NCBI GenBank assembly: GCA_944345045.1
Contig: CALVMI010000041.1
Location: 1-16,428 of the forward strand
Direction of reading: 5' to 3'
Source: an uncultured Bacilli bacterium
GTDB lineage: Bacteria; Bacillota_I; Bacilli_A; RF39; UBA660
DNA: 16,428 nucleotides
Part shown: in pieces, positions 1 through 6,624 of the stretch
Position numbering within the stretch: position 1 is the first letter of the stretch
Layout of the letters: each line of letters begins with the position of its first letter
Position numbers and translations under genes: made by a program
The notes under the pieces: generated by a model
Databases searched by the model: none
Told to the model about the DNA's origin: nothing
Seen by the model: the letters and a program-made list of their open reading frames with translations, nothing else

Positions 1-15
1 AAGGGTGGTGATACT

Positions 16-93
16 GTGAATAAAAGAGAAAAATCATTTTATTTCATAATATTACTGTTGTTATTTATAATAATATTATTATTAATAAAATAA
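16..93 (+). CDS. Small hydrophobic membrane peptide (25 aa); possible type I toxin, or the tail of a larger gene cut by the window edge
   Basis: A GTG at 16 opens a 25-codon frame ending in TAA at 91-93. It sits 4 bases after GGTGAT (6-11), which matches the distal part of an extended Shine-Dalgarno sequence. The peptide has a short charged N-terminus (about NKREKS), then roughly 18 consecutive Ile, Leu and Phe residues forming one membrane span, then a final Lys. This is the general shape of Gram-positive type I toxins such as TxpA, BsrG or Fst, though I see no sequence match to any of them. A predicted antisense RNA converges on its 3' end. Caveat: the frame is also open upstream to position 1, so it could be the C-terminal anchor of a longer protein, and AT-rich DNA readily encodes Ile/Leu runs by chance. 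I favour the small-protein reading because of the strong ribosome binding site. Confidence 0.45.
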   Translation: MNKREKSFYFIILLLLFIIILLLIK

Positions 94-132
94 AAAAAGG
101 CATCTGAAACAACTTAGTTGTATTCAGGTGCC
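92..132 (-). terminator. Intrinsic terminator of the predicted small RNA
   Basis: The outer stem of 10 base pairs (one G-U) is formed by 132-123 and 108-99. It is extended by an inner ACAAC/GTTGT stem with a TAA loop. On the minus strand it runs into seven T. No T-tract follows on the plus strand, so the terminator signal is one-directional. Confidence 0.65.
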
Positions 133-208
133 AAACCATATCAATTGGGATAGCATCTGATTAGCCTTCAGATGTATCCTATAAAAATTATAATCAAATT
201 TCTTTGAT
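93..208 (-). ncRNA. Predicted small RNA, about 115 nt, antisense to the region downstream of the small hydrophobic ORF
   Basis: On the minus strand a TTGAAA-N17-TATAAT promoter (243 down to 215) predicts a start near 208. The transcript then contains two hairpins. The first has arms GGATA + CATCTGA (179-168) pairing with TCAGATG + TATCC (160-148), with one bulged C. The second has arms GGCACCTGAA (132-123) and TTCAGATGCC (108-99) with an inner ACAAC/GTTGT stem, followed at once by seven U (98-92), which is a textbook intrinsic terminator. No ribosome binding site or convincing ORF is present on this strand. The RNA would be fully complementary to any plus-strand transcript that reads on from the small ORF at 16-93. 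It does not resemble tmRNA, SRP RNA, 6S RNA or RNase P RNA that I can recognise. Confidence 0.5.
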
Positions 209-214
209 ATATAC

Positions 215-243
215 ATTATATATATTTTTTTTGATTTTTTCAA
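215..243 (-). promoter_or_regulatory. Promoter of the predicted minus-strand small RNA
   Basis: Read on the minus strand, TTGAAA (243-238) is followed by a 17-base A-rich spacer and a consensus TATAAT (220-215). This is the best sigma-A type promoter match in the left part of the window. It points away from uvrA toward the two hairpins and the terminator. Confidence 0.55.
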
Positions 244-255
244 TCGAAATTTTCA

Positions 256-284
256 TTGAATAACGAACAAATATATGCTATAGT
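256..284 (+). promoter_or_regulatory. Putative uvrA promoter
   Basis: TTGAAT (256-261), a 17-base spacer and TATAGT (279-284) lie about 60 bases before the uvrA start. The spacer and the region just after the -10 form the two arms of a perfect 11-bp inverted repeat, so the -10 hexamer lies in its loop. Confidence 0.5.
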
Positions 285-309
285 ATTTTTGCATATATTT
301 GCTTTTTTT
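268..309 (+). terminator. Perfect 11-bp inverted repeat followed by a T-tract: terminator-like, or an operator at the uvrA promoter
   Basis: CAAATATATGC (268-278) and GCATATATTTG (291-301) are exact reverse complements separated by 12 bases, followed by C and seven T (303-309). As RNA it could end a plus-strand transcript coming from the small ORF at the left edge. As DNA it brackets the predicted uvrA -10 and could be an operator. The stem is AT-rich, so its terminator strength is uncertain. Confidence 0.45.
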
Positions 310-345
310 GTGGCAGAATAGTAATGCTTTAAATGAGGTGTTGTA

Positions 346-3156
346 ATGGACAAAATAATTGTTAAAGGAGCTAGAGAAAATAATTTAAAAAACATTAATA
401 TTGAGCTTCCTAAAAATAAATTAATAGTTATGACTGGTGTTTCTGGAAGTGGAAAAAGTAGTCTTGCTTTTGATACGATATTTGCTGAAGGACAAAGAAG
501 ATATGTGGAAAGTTTATCTGCATATGCTCGTCAGTTCATTGGAAATGTTGAAAAACCTGATGTAGATAGCATTGAAGGATTAAGTCCTAGTATTTCTATC
601 GATCAAAAAACAACGAATAAAAATCCGCGAAGTACAGTAGGAACCATTACAGAAATTTACGATTTCCTTCGTTTGCTATTTGCAAGAATTGGTGTACCAT
701 ATTGTCCAAATCATCATATTCCAATCAAAAGTCAAAGTATTGAAGAAATGACAAATAAGATCATGGATTTAGAAGAAGGTACGAAATTAGAAATTTTAGC
801 CCCTACGATTCATGGTGAGAAAGGAACACATAAAGATCTATTTGAAGATCTTCGTAAAGAAGGATATTCACGTGTACGTGTTGATGGCGAAAATTATAGT
901 CTAGATGACGAAATAACCCTAGAGAAAAATAAAAAACATAATATTGAGGTAGTAGTAGACCGTGTTGTGGTAAGAGAAAGTGAAAGAGGACGAATTTTCG
1001 AATCAATTGAAACTGCTACAAAATTAGCTAGTGGAAAAGTATTATTTCACATCATTGGTGGCGAAGAAATTTTAATGAGTGAAAATTATGCCTGCGTAAA
1101 ATGTAATTTTTCTATTCCAGAATTAGAGCCTCGTCTATTTTCTTTTAATAGTCCATATGGAGCTTGCCCAGAATGTAAAGGGTTAGGAACAAAACTGAAA
1201 ATAAGTGAAGATTTAATTATTCCAGATAAAGAAAAAAGTTTAAATGAAGGAGCAATAGTTGCTTATAATTTAGATAACAATATTCATAATCAATCTATGA
1301 GGGCCGTTTGTGATAAATATCAAATTGATATGAATATGCCTATTGAGGATATCCCAAAAGAAAAATGGCAGATCATTTTATATGGCTCAGATGAACCAAT
1401 TGAAATTAAATATGTTTCAAAAACAGGAAATGTTCGTTATACAAATGATTATTTTGAAGGAGTTATTCCAAACTTAGAAAGACGTTATATGGAAACCACT
1501 AGTACTTGGGTTCGTGAATGGCTTGAAGGATTTATGATTGAAATGGATTGTCCAGTATGTCATGGTACACGCCTTCAAGATAGTGTTTTATCTATTTATA
1601 TTCAAGGAAAAAATATCTATGATATGACGATGATGAGCATTAAAGAACTTCGTGATTTTCTTCGCAATTTAAAACTTACTAATGAACAGGAAAATATCAG
1701 TCGTCTTTTATTAACCGAAATTGATAATCGCTTGTCATTTTTAGTTAACGTTGGTTTAGAGTATTTAACTTTGCATCGTAAAGCAGGAACTCTATCTGGT
1801 GGTGAATCACAACGAATAAGACTTGCAACTCAAATTGGTAGCAAACTTTCTGGTGTTTTATACGTTTTAGATGAGCCAAGTATTGGTCTTCATCAAAAAG
1901 ACAATGAAAAATTAATCAAATCTTTACAGGAAATGCGTGATTTAGGGAATACCTTAATTGTTGTTGAACATGATGAAGATACAATGCGTGCTGCAGATTA
2001 TCTAGTAGAAATTGGCCCTGGCGCTGGAACTGAAGGAGGACGTGTCGTTGCCACGGGTACTCCAGAAGAAGTTATGAAAAATGAAAACAGTTTAACAGGA
2101 AAATATTTAAGTGGTAAGACAAAAATTGAAGTTCCTAAAAAACGTCGAAAAGGAAATGGTAAATACCTTGAAGTAGTTAAAGCCGAGGAAAATAATTTGA
2201 AAAAAATTAATGTCAAATTTCCTTTAGGAAAATTTATTTGTGTAACTGGTGTTTCTGGAAGTGGTAAAAGTACCTTAGTAAATGAAATACTATATAAAAC
2301 AGTCGCGAATAAACTATACCGCGCTAAAGAAATTCCTGGTAAATGCAAAGAAGTAAAAGGACTAGAAAACATCGATAAAGTAGTTATGATTAGTCAAGAC
2401 GCAATTGGCAGAACGCCTAGAAGTAACCCAGCAACTTATATTGGCCTTTTTGATGATATTCGCGATTTATTTGCCAATACCAAAGAAGCCAAAATGCATG
2501 GTTACGATAAAGGAAGATTTTCTTCTAATGTTAAAGGCGGTCGCTGCGAAGCTTGTTGGGGCGATGGTGTAAAGAAAATTGAAATGCACTTTTTACCAGA
2601 TGTTTATGTACCATGTGATGTTTGTCATGGCAAAAGATACAATAAAGAAACTCTTTCTATTACTTTTAAAGGAAAAAATATAAGTGATGTTCTTCATATG
2701 CGTGTCAATGAAGCAGCTGAATTTTTTGAAAATGTGCCAAAAATCAAAAGAAAAGTAGATATTTTAATGGATGTTGGCCTTTCTTACATTGAACTTGGTC
2801 AAAGTGCTCCTACTTTATCCGGTGGTGAAGCAGGAAGAGTAAAACTTGCCAAAGAATTACAAAAGAAACCAACTGGCAAAAGCTTATTTATTTTAGATGA
2901 GCCAACTACGGGACTCCATTCAGAAGACATAAAAAAATTGTTAGTTATTTTAAATCGCATTGTTGATAATGGGGATACAGTCATTGTAATTGAACATAAT
3001 CTAGATGTAATTAAAGTTGCTGACCACATTATTGACCTAGGTCCAGACGGTGGTGTAGGTGGAGGTACAGTTGTGGCCAGTGGTACTCCAGAGCAGGTAA
3101 GTAAAGTAAAAGAATCTTATACAGGACAATGGTTAAAAAAATATTTAGAAAGATAG
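346..3156 (+). CDS. uvrA: UvrA, excinuclease ABC subunit A
   Basis: UvrA is the damage-sensing ATPase of bacterial nucleotide excision repair. It dimerises, loads UvrB at bulky lesions and then dissociates. The 936-residue length is typical. The tandem ABC layout is complete: Walker A GVSGSGKS at 31-38 and again at 635-642, signature LSGGES at 483-488 and LSGGEA at 824-829, and LDEPSIGLH and LDEPTTGLH Walker B/D-loop segments. Zinc-binding Cys pairs are present at 250/253 with 274/277 and at 734/737 with 757/760. GAGGTG at 335-340, five bases before the ATG, fixes the start. uvrB, often a neighbour, is absent from this window. The second signature reads LSGGEAGRVKLA, with Gly830 where most UvrA proteins have Gln. 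No convincing LexA box was found upstream. Confidence 0.98.
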   Translation: MDKIIVKGARENNLKNINIELPKNKLIVMTGVSGSGKSSLAFDTIFAEGQRRYVESLSAYARQFIGNVEKPDVDSIEGLSPSISIDQKTTNKNPRSTVGTITEIYDFLRLLFARIGVPYCPNHHIPIKSQSIEEMTNKIMDLEEGTKLEILAPTIHGEKGTHKDLFEDLRKEGYSRVRVDGENYSLDDEITLEKNKKHNIEVVVDRVVVRESERGRIFESIETATKLASGKVLFHIIGGEEILMSENYACVKCNFSIPELEPRLFSFNSPYGACPECKGLGTKLKISEDLIIPDKEKSLNEGAIVAYNLDNNIHNQSMRAVCDKYQIDMNMPIEDIPKEKWQIILYGSDEPIEIKYVSKTGNVRYTNDYFEGVIPNLERRYMETTSTWVREWLEGFMIEMDCPVCHGTRLQDSVLSIYIQGKNIYDMTMMSIKELRDFLRNLKLTNEQENISRLLLTEIDNRLSFLVNVGLEYLTLHRKAGTLSGGESQRIRLATQIGSKLSGVLYVLDEPSIGLHQKDNEKLIKSLQEMRDLGNTLIVVEHDEDTMRAADYLVEIGPGAGTEGGRVVATGTPEEVMKNENSLTGKYLSGKTKIEVPKKRRKGNGKYLEVVKAEENNLKKINVKFPLGKFICVTGVSGSGKSTLVNEILYKTVANKLYRAKEIPGKCKEVKGLENIDKVVMISQDAIGRTPRSNPATYIGLFDDIRDLFANTKEAKMHGYDKGRFSSNVKGGRCEACWGDGVKKIEMHFLPDVYVPCDVCHGKRYNKETLSITFKGKNISDVLHMRVNEAAEFFENVPKIKRKVDILMDVGLSYIELGQSAPTLSGGEAGRVKLAKELQKKPTGKSLFILDEPTTGLHSEDIKKLLVILNRIVDNGDTVIVIEHNLDVIKVADHIIDLGPDGGVGGGTVVASGTPEQVSKVKESYTGQWLKKYLER

Positions 3157-3174
3157 TGCTCCCTATCTTTTTTT
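3149..3174 (+). terminator. uvrA terminator overlapping its stop codon
   Basis: AAAGATAG (3149-3156) pairs with CTATCTTT (3163-3170) around a TGCTCC loop, followed by further T. The uvrA TAG stop is the end of the 5' arm. Confidence 0.75.
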
Positions 3175-3175
3175 A

Positions 3176-3184
3176 TGTTACAAT
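3176..3184 (+). promoter_or_regulatory. Extended -10 promoter for the RNB nuclease gene
   Basis: TGTTACAAT (TG, one base, TACAAT) begins just after the T-tract of the uvrA terminator. There is no clear -35. The predicted start near 3191 coincides with the AGAGGA ribosome binding site, so the leader would be only about 12 nt. Confidence 0.5.
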
Positions 3185-3202
3185 ATTTTTAGAGGATATG
3201 TT

Positions 3203-5215
3203 ATGAATAAAGGAATAGTTCGCAAAATACGTAAAGAAATAAAACGAAAAAATTGTCCATTACCAGAAAACTCAAAGGTGGTTGATGAACGAGTAAAGGC
3301 AAAAGAGATTATAAAAAATAATGAAAGAATCGTGCCTAAGTTCTTTTATGATCTTTCGTTTCATAATCGTTGCTTTTACTCTCTAGAACTTTTAAATTAT
3401 GATATTGAACATTTTCATGTTAAAGGAAATTATATGTATTTATTAAGAACAATTCCTTTTTTGTACGAAAGTTTAAATTATAATACATCTTGTCGTCAAG
3501 AACTTTATGAAAAAATCCAAAATACGCGCATGAAATTAAAAAAAACATTAATCAATGGTAAAATTAAAGAACAAAGTTATAAAAATTATCAAATATTTAA
3601 AAAAATTTTAGGAAAATTAGAAATTCTTTCTTTAAAATTAGTAGAATCAATAGATCAAAAATATACGGAAAATAAAACAGAATTAGTTTATTATTTAATT
3701 TTTTCTATAAAAAATATTGAAGTATTAAAAAGTTTAACATCCAAAAATCCTCATTTAATTAATTTCTTAGATCCAAATGCTTACAAATTATTACAAAGCG
3801 TTATATCTTCATACATTAAATCTTTGCAAAATCATGTTTCTAAAGAACTAAATTTTTTTGATGATGTGATCTATTATGAACAAGTACTAGATACCTTATT
3901 AAGTCATGAACGTAACCATTTATCGGTTGGAGATTGTCGTGAGCTTGCTAAAACTTTTGAAAAGGCACTAGAGTTATATGATGGTAAAAACGCGGAAAGA
4001 TATCGATATTTTATTCAAAAATGGCAATTGTTTTTCTTAAGAGAAATGAATAAAAATCTTCAAAAACAAATTCCTGAAACAAAACCAGTTTCTTTAGAAG
4101 AACTTTGTTATGAATATCAAATTCATAAAGAATTTTCCTATCCTATATTAAATGAAAGTAAAGTTCTTTGGTATCAACATAGATACGTACATCATCCTAA
4201 AGAAGTAACAAAAATTTATACAATTGATGGTGAAGGAGCTTTAGAATTAGACGATGGTTTTAGTTGTACAAAAGAAAGAGACGTGTTTCATCTAGGAATT
4301 CATATTTCAAATCCCCTAGAATATTTAGATCCTAATCATAGTCTTGTTTTTGAAGAAGCAACAAGAAGGACAACATCAATTTATTTGCATCCAGAAGCAA
4401 TCACGATGTATCCAGATATACTTGCTAAAGATTTGTTTAGTCTAAATGCAAAAACATATCGTAAAGTATTAAGTTTATATGTAGATATAGATGCTAAAAA
4501 CTTTTCCGTTATTGATTCAAAGATAAAGATTGAGTGTGTATATGTAGCAAAAAATGATACCTATTCTCATGCCAATCTTACCATGGAAACTCAGTTGGGT
4601 GAAAAAGACTATGTAGATACTTTAAATCATTTAAGTGAATTAATGCCTTTTTTGAATCGATTCTTTAAAATGGATGATATGTATAAAATGGTAAATAGAA
4701 AAAAAGCCAATGTTTCTAATACCAATGTAGTAGGTGAAACGAAATCCGAAAAAATTGTTGAATCATTGATGGTTTTTATGAATCAATATTTAGCTAATTT
4801 TGCTTTAAAAAATAATTTGCCATTCCTTTATCGAAATCATGAAATGAATTCATTATACAAAAATGATTTAGAACATTATAAGCAAATTTTATTAGCGGAA
4901 AAAAACAATGATTCATATATCAACGAAATAGACGTTTTAAAAGAAATGTATCCAAAAAGCTATTATAGCACCGAAAATAAAGGCCATTTTGGTTTAGGAA
5001 TATCTGCATACTCTCATAGTACAAGTCCAATTAGAAGAATAGCAGATGACTATAATATTTTTATGATTAAAGAATGGTTGAAAGAAAATGCCGATGATGC
5101 CACTTGGTACCGTTATGAATTGAAACTAAAAGATGTAGCGGATCGTATTAATCATGAACGTAATGCTTTGGAGTCATTTACCAAAGAATATTATGCAAAG
5201 GGATTTCATAAATAA
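3203..5215 (+). CDS. Divergent RNB-domain ribonuclease (RNase II/R superfamily) with a helical N-terminus and no S1 domain
   Basis: The second half is a recognisable RNB catalytic domain. It shows an acidic metal site TIDGEGALELDDGF (Asp342, Glu348, Asp350, Asp351), then HLGIHISNP, RRTTSIYLHPEAITMYP, LFSLNA, a YRNHE segment, and a final TSPIRR (607-612) whose Arg matches the catalytic arginine region of RNase II. The family degrades RNA 3' to 5'. Unlike RNase R or RNase II (cold-shock domains, RNB, S1), residues 1 to about 330 look alpha-helical and lack cold-shock-like OB folds, and the protein stops soon after the RNB domain with no S1. The metal-site position that is Asp207 in E. coli RNase II is Glu here. 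The ATG at 3203 follows AGAGGA by six bases. It probably acts in cytoplasmic RNA decay or processing; the exact substrate is unknown. Confidence 0.85.
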   Translation: MNKGIVRKIRKEIKRKNCPLPENSKVVDERVKAKEIIKNNERIVPKFFYDLSFHNRCFYSLELLNYDIEHFHVKGNYMYLLRTIPFLYESLNYNTSCRQELYEKIQNTRMKLKKTLINGKIKEQSYKNYQIFKKILGKLEILSLKLVESIDQKYTENKTELVYYLIFSIKNIEVLKSLTSKNPHLINFLDPNAYKLLQSVISSYIKSLQNHVSKELNFFDDVIYYEQVLDTLLSHERNHLSVGDCRELAKTFEKALELYDGKNAERYRYFIQKWQLFFLREMNKNLQKQIPETKPVSLEELCYEYQIHKEFSYPILNESKVLWYQHRYVHHPKEVTKIYTIDGEGALELDDGFSCTKERDVFHLGIHISNPLEYLDPNHSLVFEEATRRTTSIYLHPEAITMYPDILAKDLFSLNAKTYRKVLSLYVDIDAKNFSVIDSKIKIECVYVAKNDTYSHANLTMETQLGEKDYVDTLNHLSELMPFLNRFFKMDDMYKMVNRKKANVSNTNVVGETKSEKIVESLMVFMNQYLANFALKNNLPFLYRNHEMNSLYKNDLEHYKQILLAEKNNDSYINEIDVLKEMYPKSYYSTENKGHFGLGISAYSHSTSPIRRIADDYNIFMIKEWLKENADDATWYRYELKLKDVADRINHERNALESFTKEYYAKGFHK

Positions 5216-5223
5216 AAAAACTA

Positions 5224-5232
5224 TGTTATAAT
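5224..5232 (+). promoter_or_regulatory. Extended -10 promoter for lgt
   Basis: TGTTATAAT is a perfect extended -10, 10 bases after the RNB gene stop codon and 11 before the GGAGGG ribosome binding site (5243-5248). No convincing -35 is present, and no strong terminator separates it from the upstream gene. Confidence 0.6.
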
Positions 5233-5254
5233 TTTTGAGAATGGAGGGTACATT

Positions 5255-6067
5255 ATGGATCCAGTACTATTTAAAATCGGAAATATAGAAATTATGTGGT
5301 ATTCTGTCTTGCTTTTAATTGCCGTGATTGTAGGAATTAGTTTGTTATTACACGAAGGAAAAAAACATAGCTATCCTAAAGATTTTTTGTTTAATTTATG
5401 CTTTTGGACAATTATTTTTGGTTTCATAGGTGCTCGTGCTTACTACGTATTATTTAATTTAGAACAATATGCAAGCGATCCGATTAGTATATTTAAAATA
5501 TGGGAAGGCGGTTTAGCTATTCATGGAGGGCTTATCGCTGGCCTCATTACTATGTTTGTTTATTGTAAAAAATATAATGTTCGTTTATTTAAAATTGTCG
5601 ATATGGCTGTCCCAGGCGTTATTTTAGCTCAAGCGATTGGAAGATGGGGAAACTTCTTTAATATGGAAGCTCATGGAGGAATTGTATTAAGAAGTACTTT
5701 AGAAAATTTACATATCCCTGAATTTATTATAAATGGAATGTATATAAATGGAAATTACTATCATCCAACGTTCTTTTATGAGTCTTTATGGTGTCTTTTA
5801 GGATTTATTGTGCTAATTATTGTTCGTCATTATAAATATTTAAAAGTCGGTGGTCTTACATGTGTATATCTAATTTGGTATAGTGTTGGCCGTTTCTTCA
5901 TAGAATCTATGAGAACCGATTCATTGATGATTGGCGGATTTAAGGCTGCCCAAATTGTTTCTTTAATATTCTTTATTATAGGTATTTTAGGATTGATGAT
6001 TCAATCGCGAAAAGGAAAATTTGAAGACCTCTACAGCGAGCCAAATCATGAAGACATTCATTTTTAG
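5255..6067 (+). CDS. lgt: Prolipoprotein diacylglyceryl transferase
   Basis: Lgt is an integral membrane enzyme that transfers diacylglycerol from phosphatidylglycerol to the lipobox cysteine of prolipoproteins, the first step of lipoprotein maturation. The 270 residues are rich in membrane spans. The family motifs are present: WEGGLAIHGG with His90 (E. coli His103), GRWGNFFNMEAHG with Arg130 (E. coli Arg143), HPTFFYES, and GRFFIESMRTD with Arg213. The start follows GGAGGG at good spacing. The stop codon TAG overlaps the ribosome binding site of the next gene (TAGGAG at 6065-6070), so the two are very likely on one mRNA. lspA is not in this window. Confidence 0.97.
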   Translation: MDPVLFKIGNIEIMWYSVLLLIAVIVGISLLLHEGKKHSYPKDFLFNLCFWTIIFGFIGARAYYVLFNLEQYASDPISIFKIWEGGLAIHGGLIAGLITMFVYCKKYNVRLFKIVDMAVPGVILAQAIGRWGNFFNMEAHGGIVLRSTLENLHIPEFIINGMYINGNYYHPTFFYESLWCLLGFIVLIIVRHYKYLKVGGLTCVYLIWYSVGRFFIESMRTDSLMIGGFKAAQIVSLIFFIIGILGLMIQSRKGKFEDLYSEPNHEDIHF

Positions 6068-6075
6068 GAGTAATT

Positions 6076-6561
6076 ATGAAAGAAAAAAGAAAAAAAATAT
6101 GGCTCTTTTTATTAGGAATTGTAGCTATAGGAATTTTAATTTATGATACGTATAACATGCACTTTTCTAATCACGCGAGCACGAAAAAAGAAAATTTAAC
6201 GATCGCTTATGAAAATGCGGGAAATCTACTTCTTTCAGATATTCATGAAGGAAGCACGACATCACTTAGAATAACTGTTCAAAATGAAACGGATGAAGAA
6301 AAAAGTTATCAAATTCGTTTTATAGAAGTATATAATGAACTCTATTTTAAAGATAGTGTCACGTATTCTTTTAGCAAAGAAAATAAAACAGTTGAAATTA
6401 GCAGCGAAACTTTTCCTTCCGAACCGACAACGATGTACGACGGTGACAAAATTTCTCCCGGAGAATCTATTGATTATATCTTGACTGTTCGCGTCCATAA
6501 TTTAGATGAATTAGATATCGGAAAATATATACAGGCAAGAATTGTTTTAGAGGAAATCTAA
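6076..6561 (+). CDS. Membrane-anchored extracytoplasmic protein, unrecognised family
   Basis: This 161-residue protein has a short basic N-terminus (KEKRKK), a single hydrophobic span at about residues 8-23, and a polar remainder expected outside the cell. There is no cysteine, so it is not a lipoprotein despite following lgt. The ectodomain (about 40-161) is rich in alternating polar/hydrophobic strands, for example SLRITVQNETDEEKSYQIRF and YILTVRVHN, and ends in a strand-like segment. This suggests a beta-sandwich such as an Ig-like or CARDB-type fold, which is inference from pattern only. The ATG follows AGGAG by five bases, and the ribosome binding site begins inside the lgt stop codon, indicating translational linkage. 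I do not recognise a named family. Confidence 0.75.
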   Translation: MKEKRKKIWLFLLGIVAIGILIYDTYNMHFSNHASTKKENLTIAYENAGNLLLSDIHEGSTTSLRITVQNETDEEKSYQIRFIEVYNELYFKDSVTYSFSKENKTVEISSETFPSEPTTMYDGDKISPGESIDYILTVRVHNLDELDIGKYIQARIVLEEI

Positions 6562-6580
6562 CACTTTTTCTTGTTTTTTT
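6544..6580 (+). terminator. Weak terminator at the end of the anchored-protein gene
   Basis: TTAGA (6547-6551) pairs with TCTAA (6557-6561) around GGAAA. Two further pairs lie beyond one mismatch, followed by a T-rich stretch. The stop codon TAA is within the 3' arm. The stem is short, so this is tentative. Confidence 0.4.
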
Positions 6581-6598
6581 TATATTTTGTTTTATAAT
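6571..6598 (+). promoter_or_regulatory. Promoter for the 569-residue gene
   Basis: TTGTTT (6571-6576), a 16-base spacer and TATAAT (6593-6598) lie 26 bases before the ATG. The -35 and spacer are made of the T-tract that follows the previous gene. Confidence 0.55.
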
Positions 6599-6624
6599 GA
6601 AAGTAGAAAAGCAGGGAATTGGTT

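Noticed and set aside
69..139. A 23-codon minus-strand ORF beginning with ATG at 139 inside the predicted small RNA
   Set aside because: It has no ribosome binding site, its hydrophobic end is only the complement of the AT-rich peptide ORF, and it runs past the predicted terminator.
264..278. CGAAC half-site upstream of uvrA as a LexA box
   Set aside because: The Bacillus-type LexA operator needs CGAAC-N4-GTTCG; the second half is absent, and the half-site overlaps the unrelated palindrome.
1998..2372. Minus-strand open frame of 124 codons inside uvrA (and similar frames in tex, asnB and elsewhere)
   Set aside because: They lie wholly inside strongly supported genes on the other strand, have no ribosome binding sites or recognisable domains, and are frame shadows.
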